Positions 15,052 through 24,813 of a DNA stretch of 64,000 nucleotides are shown here, one piece after another. Under the pieces are notes generated by a model. The model saw only the letters and a program-made list of their open reading frames with translations. It searched no databases and had not been told where the DNA came from. The stretch spans positions 4,061 through 68,060 of the forward strand of contig JBJELD010000029.1 in assembly GCA_051878975.1 (NCBI GenBank). The letters run 5' to 3'. Source of the stretch: Caccovicinus sp051878975 (GTDB taxonomy: Bacteria > Bacillota > Clostridia > Lachnospirales > Lachnospiraceae). The position numbers and the translations under genes were made by a program. Every line of letters begins with the position of its first letter. The first letter of the stretch is position 1.

Positions 15052-17637
15052 CTACGTCCGTCCTTCCCGGAGCATTTTCTGTGCCTGGATCAGGACAGTC
15101 GGAAACAGCGCACAAAAAAACACTGCCGCAATCTCAATCAGACTCAAATCCGATGCCGCAAACAGCTGCTGCAGCCCCGGCACAAACAGGACAGCCGCCA
15201 GCAGAAGCACGCCGGCCTCAAAAGCCATAACGCTGTACAGATTACTTCCCATTCCCAGCCAGAGAATGGAGTGAGCGCTGCGGCAGTTAAAGCCGTGAAA
15301 CAATCTTGCCAGCGTCAGCGTGGCAAAAGCCATGGTGCTGGCTGCCGCCTCCCGCAGCGCAGCCGGCCCGCTGCGCGCCAGCCCCATCCGATAAGCCGCC
15401 ATGGTACATACCGCAATCAGGATTCCCTGCATAAACAGGTCCTTCACAAAATGCACGGTCAGGATCCCTTCCTTTCCGCTGCGCGGCGGCTGCTTTAACA
15501 GTCCCTCCTCCGGCGGCTCCATGCCGATCGCCAGTGCCGGAAGCGAATCGGTTACCAGATTGATAAACAGAAGGTGCACCGGCAGAAACGGCATCGGAAG
15601 GGCCAGCAGCGAAGCATAGAGCACACAGAAAATGCCTGCCATGTTGCCGGACAGGAGAAAGCCGATTGCATTTTTAATATTGCGGTAAACATTTCTTCCG
15701 TTTGCCACCGCCTTGATGATGGTGGCAAAGTTGTCATCTGCCAGGATCATGGCCGCCGCATCCCGGGAAACCTCGGTTCCGCTGCGTCCCATGGCAATCC
15801 CGATATCCGCTTTCTTCAGCGCCGGCGCGTCATTGACCCCGTCTCCGGTCATGGCGGTGATCCGCCCCTTTTTCTGCCAGGCCTCCACGATCCTGAGCTT
15901 ATGCTCCGGTGAGACTCTGGCATACACCGATATCTGCTCCAGCTTTTCCTCCAGCTCTCCCGGCTTCATGGCATCCAGCTGCGGCCCTGTAACGGTCAGA
16001 CCTCCCGGCTCCAGAATTCCGGCTTTTGCCGCAATGGCGGCGGCCGTTACCGGATGATCCCCGGTAATCATCACCGGACGGATTCCGGCGCCTTTGGCCG
16101 CTGTCACTGCAGCTCTCGTCTCCGGGCGCAGCGGGTCCGTAAACGCCGCCATTCCGATAAAAATAAAGTCCGGCTCCGTCCCGCGCTCCTGGCAGGAAAA
16201 AGCCAGAACCCGCATACCTTGCCCACTCCAGCTCTGGTTCTGTTCAAGAATCCGCCTCCGGTCCTCCTCCCGCAGCTCCCGGATCCGTCCGTCTGCTGCC
16301 ACCCGGCCGCAGCCCGGCAAAACCGCTTCCAGCGCGCCCTTTTCATAAATTTCCTGCCGCCCGCTTTCCCCGTTCCGACAAAAGACGCGCATCCGTTTTC
16401 TCCGGGAATCAAAGGGGAGCTCTCCGCAGCGCACATAGTTTGCCCTGATTTTCCCGATCCGGACTCCGGCTGCCTGCGCCGCGTCGAGCAGCGCCGTTTC
16501 CATGGCATCCCCGCAGCCCGGCTCCGCATTATTTGCCAGAACGGCCGCTCTCCAAAAAAGCACCTGTGACAGCTCCCCCTGCGTATCGAAGGCAGTCTTC
16601 CGGCAAAAATCGCAGAAAATCTCTTCCACTTCCATCCGGTTCTGAGTCAGCGTTCCGGTTTTGTCGGTGCAGATCACCGACACACAGCCTAAGCTTTCCA
16701 CCGCCTTCAAATCTTTGATGATGGCATGCTCCCCGGCCATTTTCTGTGTACCCATGGCCTGCACAATGGTCACGATCGAACCAAGTGCCTCCGGAATCGC
16801 TGCCACCGCAAGAGCAACTGCAAACATGACTGCATCCAGCAGCGGTTCTCCCCGCCAGATATCCAGCCAGAAAACCAGCACGCAGACTGCAAGAATGCCT
16901 GCCGCCAGCTTTCCGGAAAAGCGGTCCAGACTGACTTCCAGCGGAGTGCGCGTCTCTTCTGTTTCATTCATCAGCCCGGCGATTTTTCCAAGCTCCGTTT
17001 CCATTCCGGTCTCCGTGACCACCGCCAGACCGCGGCCTCCCGTAACCAGAGAACCGGCATAGACCATATTCGTCCGCGAAGCCAGCGGAATCTCACCTTC
17101 CTGCAGTGCGCCGGTCTGCTTCTCCACCTCCGCCGATTCTCCGGTCAGTGAGCTTTCGTTCATGCGCAGCTCCTTTGCCTCCAGAAGCCGCCCGTCCGCT
17201 GCGGTCATATCTCCCGGCTCCAGAACCAGAAGATCCCCCGGCACCACCTCCTCAGCCGGGATCGCAGCTGTCCGTCCGCCCCGGATCACCCTGGCCTCCG
17301 GTGCAGACAAGGACCGCAGGCTTTCCAGTGTCTTTTCCGCCTTCTGATGCTCCACGGTCCCTAAAACCGCATTCAACAGCAGAACGGCACAGATGACCAC
17401 CGAGCTCTCTCCGTTATCCGTCACTGCGGAAACCACTGCAGCTGCAAGAAGGATCCAGACCAGAAGATCCTGAAACTGTTCCAGAAACACCCGCCACCAG
17501 GGCTTTCTCCTGCTGTCCCGGATTACATTTTTTCCATACTGCGCCTGCCTGCCGGCCGCTTCCTGCGCATCCAGTCCCTGCCGGCCGCTGTTTAATTCCG
17601 TAAGGACCCGCCCTGCCGCCATCCGAAACCATTCCAT
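15052..17637 (-). CDS. P-type calcium-transporting ATPase (type II)
   Basis: 861 aa membrane pump. It has the actuator TGES loop at 165-168, the M4 ion-site motif IPEAL at 281-285, the phosphorylation site DKTGT at 325-329, and the hinge GDGVNDAPALKKAD further on. About six C-terminal helices follow, including the M5/M6 region LFINLVTDSLPALAIGMEP with conserved Asn and Asp. Together these mark the SERCA-like Ca2+ (or Mn2+) exporter group and exclude heavy-metal P1B pumps, which carry CPC. GGAGGG lies 9 bases before the ATG. It diverges from luxS. Confidence 0.92.
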   Translation of the reverse strand: MEWFRMAAGRVLTELNSGRQGLDAQEAAGRQAQYGKNVIRDSRRKPWWRVFLEQFQDLLVWILLAAAVVSAVTDNGESSVVICAVLLLNAVLGTVEHQKAEKTLESLRSLSAPEARVIRGGRTAAIPAEEVVPGDLLVLEPGDMTAADGRLLEAKELRMNESSLTGESAEVEKQTGALQEGEIPLASRTNMVYAGSLVTGGRGLAVVTETGMETELGKIAGLMNETEETRTPLEVSLDRFSGKLAAGILAVCVLVFWLDIWRGEPLLDAVMFAVALAVAAIPEALGSIVTIVQAMGTQKMAGEHAIIKDLKAVESLGCVSVICTDKTGTLTQNRMEVEEIFCDFCRKTAFDTQGELSQVLFWRAAVLANNAEPGCGDAMETALLDAAQAAGVRIGKIRANYVRCGELPFDSRRKRMRVFCRNGESGRQEIYEKGALEAVLPGCGRVAADGRIRELREEDRRRILEQNQSWSGQGMRVLAFSCQERGTEPDFIFIGMAAFTDPLRPETRAAVTAAKGAGIRPVMITGDHPVTAAAIAAKAGILEPGGLTVTGPQLDAMKPGELEEKLEQISVYARVSPEHKLRIVEAWQKKGRITAMTGDGVNDAPALKKADIGIAMGRSGTEVSRDAAAMILADDNFATIIKAVANGRNVYRNIKNAIGFLLSGNMAGIFCVLYASLLALPMPFLPVHLLFINLVTDSLPALAIGMEPPEEGLLKQPPRSGKEGILTVHFVKDLFMQGILIAVCTMAAYRMGLARSGPAALREAAASTMAFATLTLARLFHGFNCRSAHSILWLGMGSNLYSVMAFEAGVLLLAAVLFVPGLQQLFAASDLSLIEIAAVFFCALFPTVLIQAQKMLREGRT

Positions 17638-17784
17638 CCGATACCGCCCTCCGTCTGTCCCGTCCCTGCTCTTCCTCTAAACCTTCGTTCGCCCGGCAGC
17701 GGGCACGCGGACGCGCCACCACAACCGAAAAGTTTGGCGGGACTTTCATAGTAAAACGTATTAAGAAACGCAAGTATTCAGAAC

Positions 17785-17813
17785 TTGATGTTGGCTCTGT
17801 TTTTGACTATAAT
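17785..17813 (+). promoter_or_regulatory. luxS promoter
   Basis: TTGATG, 17 bases, TATAAT, placing the start site near 17820 and giving a short leader with AAAGG before the luxS ATG. On the opposite strand TTGCGT and TATGAA 17 bases apart (17745-17773) could drive the ATPase gene. Confidence 0.65.
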
Positions 17814-17846
17814 GGAGGCAGAAGACGATGAAGAAAGGAAAAAGCC

Positions 17847-18326
17847 ATGAAAAAAATCACCAGCTTTACCATCAACCACTTATCTCTGCTCCCCGGCATC
17901 TACGTTTCCCGGAAAGATGAAGTCGGCGATGCCACAATCACAACCTTTGACATCCGCATGACCCGTCCCAACTTTGAGCCGGTCATGAATACGGCAGAAG
18001 TGCATACCATTGAGCATCTGGGCGCTACCTTTCTGCGCAATCATCCGCTGTTCGGGCCGAAGGTCCTTTATTTCGGACCGATGGGCTGCCGTACCGGATT
18101 TTATCTTCTTTTAAACGGGGATTACGAATCAAGAGATATCGTGCCGCTGATGAAGGAAATGTTTGCGTTTATCCGCGATTTCCGCGGAGAAGTCCCCGGT
18201 GCCGCTGCCAGAGACTGTGGGAACTATCTGGATATGAATCTGCCGATGGCCAATTATCTGGCGGACCGGTATCTGAAGGAGGTTCTGGCAGATATCTCCG
18301 ATGAGCGTCTGGTCTATCCAGAATGA
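17847..18326 (+). CDS. luxS: S-ribosylhomocysteine lyase
   Basis: 159 aa cytosolic iron/zinc enzyme. It splits S-ribosylhomocysteine to homocysteine and DPD, the precursor of autoinducer-2. The metal ligands are in HTIEH (His 53 and His 57) and in GPMGCRTGFY, which holds a conserved Cys; the catalytic Glu is in HTIEH. The length matches the family. It stands alone in the activated methyl cycle here, but metK is 5 kb away. Confidence 0.96.
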   Translation: MKKITSFTINHLSLLPGIYVSRKDEVGDATITTFDIRMTRPNFEPVMNTAEVHTIEHLGATFLRNHPLFGPKVLYFGPMGCRTGFYLLLNGDYESRDIVPLMKEMFAFIRDFRGEVPGAAARDCGNYLDMNLPMANYLADRYLKEVLADISDERLVYPE

Positions 18327-18373
18327 AAAACCGCGTTTCTAAACAGGCATAATTACCGGACGCATAAACGTTT

Positions 18374-18403
18374 CAGGGGAACCCGCATCAGCGGATTCCC
18401 CTG
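18374..18403. terminator. Hairpin between convergent luxS and GH13 genes
   Basis: CAGGGGAA / TTCCCCTG with an inner CCGC / GCGG stem. The U-tracts are weak on both sides; it probably terminates both convergent genes. Confidence 0.6.
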
Positions 18404-18408
18404 TCATA

Positions 18409-20430
18409 TTACTCTTTTTCTGCCGGTATTTCCGGATTCTTTTCCTCTTTTTTTTCATAAGCGGTTTTCGCCGCGCTCTTTTTACGTCCCGCGTCCTTCT
18501 GCCGTCGTTTTCCGCTTTCTTCCCGCAGCTTTTTCTGCTCCTGCCTGCGGAGTGCCTCACGTTTTAAGCGTTCCTCCTCCGAAAGCTCCTTTCCGATCAG
18601 CACCACAATGCTCCTCGGCTCCACCAGAAACTGCTTCTGATTCTCCAGACAAATCTCCCGGCCCGGCGGATAAACGCCGTTCACATCCTTCGCGTCTGTA
18701 TTGATGGCTACATGCCAGAACTGATTTTTCGGAAGGTTCGGAATAGAAAATTCATGCGGCTCCCAGTGCATGTTATAGGCCACATAGAAGGAATTATCCG
18801 GGCTTCCGTCCTCCTTCGTTTCGTACTGTCCGCAGTACATAATACCAAGCTCACGGCGGAAGTTTTCAAATTCCGGGCACCAGGCCTTCACGCCGTGATA
18901 GGATACATCGGGCAGACCGCAGGACAGATAATCCATCCCCTTTGGCTCCTGCGCCTTCCGGAATACCGGATGCGCCTTCCGGAACTGAATCACAGCCTTC
19001 ACAAAATCCAGAAGATCCTGATTGGAAACGGCCTGATTCCAGTTCAGCCAGGAAATTTCATTATCCTGACAGTAGGAATTGTTGTTGCCGTTTTTCGAAT
19101 TTCCGAATTCATCACCGGACAGAAGAAGTGGCGTTCCCTGGCTCAGAAAGGTGAGCAGAACGGCATTGCGCACAAGCTTCCGTCTCATTTCCAGCACCCG
19201 TTTCTTCTTGGTCGGCCCCTCTACTCCGCAGTTCCAGGAGTAATTATAATCACTTCCGTCCTCATTGTTCTCTCCGTTGTCTTCATTGTGCTTTCTGTCG
19301 TAGGAAACATTGTCCATCAGCGTAAAGCCATTGGTATTTGCCATATAATTAACTACCGCATAGGCTTCCGGATTCCGCCGGCTCCGGAAAATCAGCCGGT
19401 TCAGCTGATCCTCGTCTCCCTTCAGAAACCGCTTCATATCCACGGCAAAGCCATCCCCATACTCCGCCAGATGACGGTGCCGTCCTCCCGGAACGCCTTC
19501 CCAGGACTGCGCAAACAGCTTTACACGGCTTAAATACGGATCCTTTCCCAGAATCTGACAGGGAACAAAGCCGATCAGATGGAATCCGTCCACATGGTAT
19601 TCTCTGGCCCAGAAACGCAGCACATCCAGCACAAAGGTTTCCGTCTCCTGACCAGAAAAAAACAGATCCATGATCAGCTCCAGCCCGGCCTTATGCAGTG
19701 CTTTCACCAGATCCTTGAACTCCCGCTCCGGACTCTTGTCCCTGCCGGAACAGTAGGAAGCCTTCGGTGCAAAATAAAGCCCAGGCACAAAACCCCAGTA
19801 ATTGATCTTTCCGGTAGTTTCCGGCGTTTCTGCATCCATAAACGGATTCCGGTCCACCGGCATTTTGACGATCCGCTCCGGGAACTCGATCGACGGCATC
19901 AGTTCCAGCGTCGTAACTCCAAGGGACTGCAGATACGGGATCTTTTCTGCAATGCCGGCAAAGGTTCCCCGGTTCTGCACCTTGGACGAGGCATGCTTTG
20001 TAAATCCTCTCGGGTGAATCCGGTACAGAATGCAGTTCTCATATGGAATATGTAGGGGGGCGTCATCCTCCCAGTCATAAGAAGAATCCGGAATAGAGGC
20101 GCGCAGAACACGGCCGATCTGTTTTTCATCACCCCAGATCTCCCTTCCCGTAAAGCACCGCCCGTACGGATCCTCTTTCAGGATCCCGTCCATCTCATAA
20201 CAGTATTCCATATCCCGAAAATCGCCCTGCACAGTCAGGTTCCATACATCACCCACCCGCTCTTCCGGCAGAAATTCCAGTTTTTCTTTCGCTTCCTCCT
20301 TACCCTTCCGGTACAGGATCAGCCTGCAGCTGTCACCGGAAAATGCCGCTGAAAAATGCACTCCGCCCTCCACTGCGGTTGTCCCCATCGGATAGCACCT
20401 GCTGTCTTTTACCCTCTTGAACTCTTCCAT
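18409..20430 (-). CDS. GH13 isoamylase/GlgX-like protein, catalytic residues lost
   Basis: 673 aa. The architecture is that of a glycogen debranching enzyme: an early-set sandwich domain (about 1-110), a TIM barrel (130-520), a C-terminal beta domain and a charged Lys/Arg/Glu tail (615-673). However, the nucleophile position in VDGFRFD reads VDGFHLI (Ile 286). The acid/base position in AEPW reads AQSW (Gln 308). The third carboxylate in HDGFTL reads TNGFTL (Asn 367). The VVxNH block reads LFFSG. It is therefore very unlikely to hydrolyse or transfer glucans. The frame is intact and barrel segments such as GDEFG and CQDNEISWLNW are well kept, suggesting selection for another role such as glycogen binding. 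Confidence 0.85.
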   Translation of the reverse strand: MEEFKRVKDSRCYPMGTTAVEGGVHFSAAFSGDSCRLILYRKGKEEAKEKLEFLPEERVGDVWNLTVQGDFRDMEYCYEMDGILKEDPYGRCFTGREIWGDEKQIGRVLRASIPDSSYDWEDDAPLHIPYENCILYRIHPRGFTKHASSKVQNRGTFAGIAEKIPYLQSLGVTTLELMPSIEFPERIVKMPVDRNPFMDAETPETTGKINYWGFVPGLYFAPKASYCSGRDKSPEREFKDLVKALHKAGLELIMDLFFSGQETETFVLDVLRFWAREYHVDGFHLIGFVPCQILGKDPYLSRVKLFAQSWEGVPGGRHRHLAEYGDGFAVDMKRFLKGDEDQLNRLIFRSRRNPEAYAVVNYMANTNGFTLMDNVSYDRKHNEDNGENNEDGSDYNYSWNCGVEGPTKKKRVLEMRRKLVRNAVLLTFLSQGTPLLLSGDEFGNSKNGNNNSYCQDNEISWLNWNQAVSNQDLLDFVKAVIQFRKAHPVFRKAQEPKGMDYLSCGLPDVSYHGVKAWCPEFENFRRELGIMYCGQYETKEDGSPDNSFYVAYNMHWEPHEFSIPNLPKNQFWHVAINTDAKDVNGVYPPGREICLENQKQFLVEPRSIVVLIGKELSEEERLKREALRRQEQKKLREESGKRRQKDAGRKKSAAKTAYEKKEEKNPEIPAEKE

Positions 20431-20445
20431 TTTGTGCTCACCTCT

Positions 20446-22284
20446 TTACTTCTGAGCTGCAATCCGCTCTGCCAGATCATTCAAATACATCCAGCGTTCC
20501 ATTTTTGCCTCCAGAAGCCCTTCTTTTTCTTCTTTCTCTGACATCAGTTCCTGCAGCCTGCTGTAGCTGCTTGCTGCCTTCTCCATTTCCTGCTCCAGTT
20601 CTCCGATCCGATCCTCCAAAGCAGCAATTTCCTCTTCTATGGTTTCCCATTCCTTCTGTTCTTTATACGTAAATTTCAGTTTTTTCGGCGCATCCTGCTT
20701 CCAGGCATTCCGGCCTTCCGCCAAAGCACCTTTCTTTTCGGCTCCGCCGCCGGTGCTCTTCGTACTGCTTCCGTCTGCTGCCTCCGCCTTTTCTGCCTTC
20801 CGCTGACAGGCCGCCTGATAATCGGTAAATCCGCCCTCATACTGTACGACGTTTCCGTTTCCTTCCAGCGCAAAGATCCGCCGCACTACCCGGTCCAGAA
20901 AATACCGGTCATGGGATACGGCAATCACAATGCCCGGAAAGCTGTCCAGATAATCCTCCAGGATCGTCAGCGTCCGGATATCCAGATCGTTCGTCGGCTC
21001 ATCCAGCATCAGCACATTCGGCGCATCCATCAGGATCCGAAGCAGATACAGCCGCCGCCGCTCTCCTCCTGACAGCTTGCCGATCGTCGTATACTGCATA
21101 GAAGAAGGGAACAGGAAGCGTTCCAGCATCTGGCCGGCGCTGATGCTGCCGTCTTTTGTCTTCACATATTCTGCCACATTCCGAATATAATCAATGACCC
21201 GCTCGGACAGGTCCATCTCCTCATTTTCCTGGGAAAAATATCCCAGCTTCACGGTCTGTCCGATCTGCACCGTTCCGGAATCCGGTTCCACCCATCCGGC
21301 AATCATCTTCATCAGCGTGGATTTCCCGGCGCCGTTGGGGCCGATAATACCGATCCGGTCATCCTTTAAAAAAATGTAGGTAAAATCAGAAATCAGCACC
21401 TTGTCCCCATAGGCCTTGGACAGATTCTGAACCTCCACCGTCGTCCGGCCCAGCCGGCTGGCAACGGATTCCAGCTCCACCTGACGCTCCGCCTCCGGCC
21501 CCTTCTGATCACGCAGTGCCTCATACCGCTTAATATGTCCCTTCTGCTTGGTGGAACGGGCCCGCGCTCCGCGCTGCATCCATTCCAGCTCAACGCGCAG
21601 AATCGACTGACGCTTCCGCTCGGAAGCCAGCGCCATGTCCATTCGCTCCGCCTTCAGCTTCAAAAAGCCCTCATAATTGGTCTGATAGCTGTAAAGCTTC
21701 CCCCGATCCAGCTCCACGATCCGGTTCGTCACGCTGTCCAGAAAATACCGGTCATGGGTCACCATCAACAGTGCACCCTTAAACTTTTTCAAATACTCTT
21801 CCAGCCAGTCTGCCATCTCACTGTCCAGATGGTTTGTCGGCTCGTCCAGCACCAGAATATCCGCGGCAGACAAAAGCACAGATGCCAGCGCTACCCGTTT
21901 TCTCTGTCCTCCGGACAAGGTCTCCACCTGCGCATCATGCTCCGAAATTCCCAGCCGGTTCAACGTTGCCCTGGCCTGAGCTTCCAGATCCCATACATGC
22001 TCATGCCCCTCATTTTCCCGAAGCACCGCCTGCAGGACCGTCTCTCCTTCCTGAAATACCGGATTCTGCGGCAGGAACCGGATATCCAGACTTTTTCCCC
22101 GGACCACGCTGCCCGTATCCGGCTCCTCCAGTCCCGCTGCGATCCGCAGGAGCGTGGATTTCCCGGTTCCGTTGATGCCGATCAGCCCCACTTTTTCGCC
22201 CTCGTTGATAGAAAAGCTGGTATCATCAAACAGCAATCGCTCCGTATAGGATTTTGTCAGATGTTCCATGGTGATCAGATTCAT
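20446..22284 (-). CDS. ABC-F family ATPase (Uup-like)
   Basis: 612 aa with two ABC domains and no membrane segments: Walker A GINGTGKST and GPNGAGKST, signatures LSGGQRKRVALA and LSGGERRRLYLL. A linker lies between them and a C-terminal coiled coil at about 545-605. ABC-F proteins act on the ribosome (translation factors or antibiotic protection) or, for Uup, in DNA/ribosome assembly. The C-terminal coiled coil favours Uup. The start codon overlaps the exoA stop (ATGA), so both are co-translated. Confidence 0.9.
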   Translation of the reverse strand: MNLITMEHLTKSYTERLLFDDTSFSINEGEKVGLIGINGTGKSTLLRIAAGLEEPDTGSVVRGKSLDIRFLPQNPVFQEGETVLQAVLRENEGHEHVWDLEAQARATLNRLGISEHDAQVETLSGGQRKRVALASVLLSAADILVLDEPTNHLDSEMADWLEEYLKKFKGALLMVTHDRYFLDSVTNRIVELDRGKLYSYQTNYEGFLKLKAERMDMALASERKRQSILRVELEWMQRGARARSTKQKGHIKRYEALRDQKGPEAERQVELESVASRLGRTTVEVQNLSKAYGDKVLISDFTYIFLKDDRIGIIGPNGAGKSTLMKMIAGWVEPDSGTVQIGQTVKLGYFSQENEEMDLSERVIDYIRNVAEYVKTKDGSISAGQMLERFLFPSSMQYTTIGKLSGGERRRLYLLRILMDAPNVLMLDEPTNDLDIRTLTILEDYLDSFPGIVIAVSHDRYFLDRVVRRIFALEGNGNVVQYEGGFTDYQAACQRKAEKAEAADGSSTKSTGGGAEKKGALAEGRNAWKQDAPKKLKFTYKEQKEWETIEEEIAALEDRIGELEQEMEKAASSYSRLQELMSEKEEKEGLLEAKMERWMYLNDLAERIAAQK

Positions 22285-23093
22285 GCCTGTGCCTCCCCGG
22301 ACGAAGCTTTGTCGTCCGCCGGGGCCGTCTCACCCGCGTCCAGGATCGTCAGCTCCACCGGACAATGGTCGGATCCCATCACCTCTGTGTGGATCTTCGC
22401 TCCGGCCAGCCGATCCTTCAGGCATTCCGACACACAGAAGTAGTCGATCCGCCACCCCGCGTTCTTTGCGCGGGCTGAGAACCGGTAGGACCACCAGGAA
22501 TAAATCCCCTGCGCCTCCGGATAAAAATAGCGAAACGTATCCAGAAAGCCGGCTCCCAGAAGCTCCGTAAACTTTCCCCGCTCCTCGTCTGTAAATCCGG
22601 CGTTCTTCCGGTTGGTCTTCGGATTCTTCAGATCGATCTCCTTGTGCGCCACATTTAAGTCTCCGCAGAAGATCACCGGCTTATCCTCCTCCAGCTTTTT
22701 TAAGTAAGACCGGAATGCATCCTCCCAGGCCATCCGGTAATCCAGACGCGCCAGACCGTCCTGAGAATTCGGCGTATAGCAGGTGACCACATAATATTCC
22801 GGGAACCTGGCCGTGATCAGGCGCCCTTCCCGATCATGCTCCTCAATCCCCATTCCATACGAAACCGAAATCGGCTCCTCCTTCGTAAACATAGCAGTAC
22901 CAGAATAGCCTTTTTTCTCCGCATAATTCCAGTACTGATGATAGCCGGGAAGCTCCAGTTCAATCTGTCCCTCCTGAAGCTTGCTTTCCTGAATGCAGAA
23001 TACATCTGCATCCGCTGATTTCATATATTCCAAAAAGCCTTTTCCTACGCAGGCTCTCAGGCCATTTACATTCCAGGATATCAATTTTTTCAA
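22281..23093 (-). CDS. exoA: Exodeoxyribonuclease III (AP endonuclease)
   Basis: About 270 aa. It repairs abasic sites and removes 3' blocking groups. Motifs in order: ISWNVNGLRA, CIQESKLQEGQ (metal Glu), GYSGTAMFTKE, CGDLNVAHKEIDLKNP (Asp/Asn catalytic pair), WRIDYFCVS and GSDHCPVEL (catalytic Asp-His). I place the start at the TTG at 23091-23093, 11 bases after AGGAG. The GTG codons at 23103-23105 and 23100-23102 overlap or abut that ribosome binding site. Confidence 0.93.
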   Translation of the reverse strand: MKKLISWNVNGLRACVGKGFLEYMKSADADVFCIQESKLQEGQIELELPGYHQYWNYAEKKGYSGTAMFTKEEPISVSYGMGIEEHDREGRLITARFPEYYVVTCYTPNSQDGLARLDYRMAWEDAFRSYLKKLEEDKPVIFCGDLNVAHKEIDLKNPKTNRKNAGFTDEERGKFTELLGAGFLDTFRYFYPEAQGIYSWWSYRFSARAKNAGWRIDYFCVSECLKDRLAGAKIHTEVMGSDHCPVELTILDAGETAPADDKASSGEAQA

Positions 23094-23183
23094 TCTATTC
23101 ACCACTCCTGTATCATTCTGATTCTTCCAATTCGCATGGTTTTTCTGTCAATTATTATAACATTGCCCGGGAAAAATGAAAAG

Positions 23184-23222
23184 AAAAACTTCCTACAATA
23201 TCTCCTGCAGGAAGTTTTTTTC
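23184..23222. terminator. Bidirectional-looking terminator after metK
   Basis: AAAAACTTCCT / AGGAAGTTTTT stem with T-runs on both strands, about 65 bases past the metK stop on the minus strand. Confidence 0.85.
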
Positions 23223-23286
23223 TTTATTCTTCTTCAATTAAGGCTTTTTTCTCTGTTATTTCCAGATAATTCAGCCATTTTCCGTC

Positions 23287-24474
23287 TTACAGATACTTCT
23301 TTAAATCCTCCGCCTTATCCAGCTTCTCCCACGGCAGATCCAGGTCATTCCTTCCGAAATGACCGTAAGCCGCCGTCTGCTTGTAAATCGGGCGCCTTAA
23401 ATCCAGCATCTTGATGATTCCGGCCGGACGCAGGTCAAAATTCTCCCGGATGATCTCAACCAGACGCTCATTGGACAGCTTTCCGGTTCCGAAGGTATCC
23501 ACCATGATGGAGGTCGGGTATGCCACGCCGATCGCATAGGACAGCTGAATCTCGCACTTGTCTGCCAGACCGGCCGCTACGATATTCTTCGCCACATAAC
23601 GCGCCGCATAAGCAGCCGAGCGGTCTACCTTGGTGCAGTCCTTGCCGGAGAAAGCGCCGCCGCCATGACGCGCGTATCCGCCGTAGGTATCCACAATGAT
23701 CTTGCGGCCGGTCAGCCCGCTGTCGCCGTGAGGACCACCGATTACAAAGCGGCCGGTCGGATTGATAAAGAACTTGGTGTTCTCATCCACCATCTCCTGC
23801 GGGAGCACCGTGTCAAACACATGCCTGCGGATATCGGCATGGATCTGCTCCTGAGAAACGGCCTCATCATGCTGTGTGGAAAGCACTACAGCATCCAGAC
23901 GGATCGGGGTGCCGTTTTCGTCATATTCTACCGTCACCTGCGTTTTTCCATCCGGACGCAGATACGGCAGCGTTCCGTTTTTCCGAACCTCGGTCAGCTT
24001 TCTTGCCAGCTTATGAGCCAGTGCGATCGGATACGGCATATATTCCTCGGTCTCATTGGACGCAAAGCCGAACATCATGCCCTGATCACCGGCGCCGATG
24101 GCATCCAGCTGTGCATCTGACATCTTGTGCTCCTTTGCCTCCAGCGCCTCATTCACACCCATGGCAATATCTGCAGACTGCTCATCAATGGCTACAATTA
24201 CGCCGCAGGTATCGCAGTCAAAGCCATACTTCGCACGGTCATAGCCGATCTCGCGGACGGTCTCACGCACAATCTTCTGGATATCTACATAGGCATTGGT
24301 CGTGATCTCGCCCATTACCAGAACCAGACCGGTGGTGCAGGCCGTCTCGCAGGCCACACGGCTCATAGGATCCTGCTCCAGCAGTGCATCCAGAATCGCA
24401 TCCGAAATCTGATCGCACATTTTATCCGGATGGCCTTCGGTTACCGACTCAGAAGTAAATAATAATTTCTCCAT
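23287..24474 (-). CDS. metK: S-adenosylmethionine synthase
   Basis: 395 aa from the ATG at 24472-24474, which has AAGGAGGAAC upstream. It makes SAM from methionine and ATP. Signatures: FTSESVTEGHPDKMCDQISDAILD (ATP and Mg), GAGDQGMMFGFA (the family hexapeptide region), GGPHGDSGLTGRKIIVDTYGG and GGGAFSGKDCTKVDRSAAYAAR. It is controlled by the SAM-I riboswitch upstream. Confidence 0.97.
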   Translation of the reverse strand: MEKLLFTSESVTEGHPDKMCDQISDAILDALLEQDPMSRVACETACTTGLVLVMGEITTNAYVDIQKIVRETVREIGYDRAKYGFDCDTCGVIVAIDEQSADIAMGVNEALEAKEHKMSDAQLDAIGAGDQGMMFGFASNETEEYMPYPIALAHKLARKLTEVRKNGTLPYLRPDGKTQVTVEYDENGTPIRLDAVVLSTQHDEAVSQEQIHADIRRHVFDTVLPQEMVDENTKFFINPTGRFVIGGPHGDSGLTGRKIIVDTYGGYARHGGGAFSGKDCTKVDRSAAYAARYVAKNIVAAGLADKCEIQLSYAIGVAYPTSIMVDTFGTGKLSNERLVEIIRENFDLRPAGIIKMLDLRRPIYKQTAAYGHFGRNDLDLPWEKLDKAEDLKKYL

Positions 24475-24530
24475 AGTTCCTCCTTGTAAGAAAATCAATC
24501 ATAAAAGTACAATACATAAGTCAAGCAGCA

Positions 24531-24740
24531 AAAAGAAAAGTCCGCGTTCGAGCGGACTTGAAGGTGATCTACATTCAAATCCTCTTATTGCTCGATGCAG
24601 CTTCCGGCCGTATTTACTGCCTTCCGCCCTCGCTCAGGTTGGCACCTTCCGGCTCTCACGCGCCGGGAACTTTCCCGACCGGCTTAACCGGGGTTGCCGT
24701 GACTTCACAGATCCTTTGTATCTCCATCACTCTGAATAAG
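24531..24740 (-). promoter_or_regulatory. SAM-I (S-box) riboswitch with terminator upstream of metK
   Basis: Minus-strand leader. The P1 5' strand is CTTATT (24735-24740), followed by the AGAG...GGAG element. The signature GGCAACC is present, then a GC-rich P3 and the AGGTGCCAA junction. The P1 3' strand AATAAG (24584-24589) closes it. Downstream, AAGTCCGC / GCGGACTT (24538-24559) with a U-rich run is the expression-platform terminator. SAM binding would favour termination and shut off metK. Confidence 0.88.
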
Positions 24741-24773
24741 GGATATTAACGAACTTTTCAATTACATTTATAG

Positions 24774-24802
24774 ATAGTAAGACATTTCTTATACAATGTC
24801 AA
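24774..24802 (-). promoter_or_regulatory. metK promoter
   Basis: TTGACA, 17 bases, TACTAT on the minus strand, about 35 bases before the riboswitch P1 helix and directly after the murA stop. Confidence 0.75.
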
Positions 24803-24813
24803 GGCTTTTCTTC

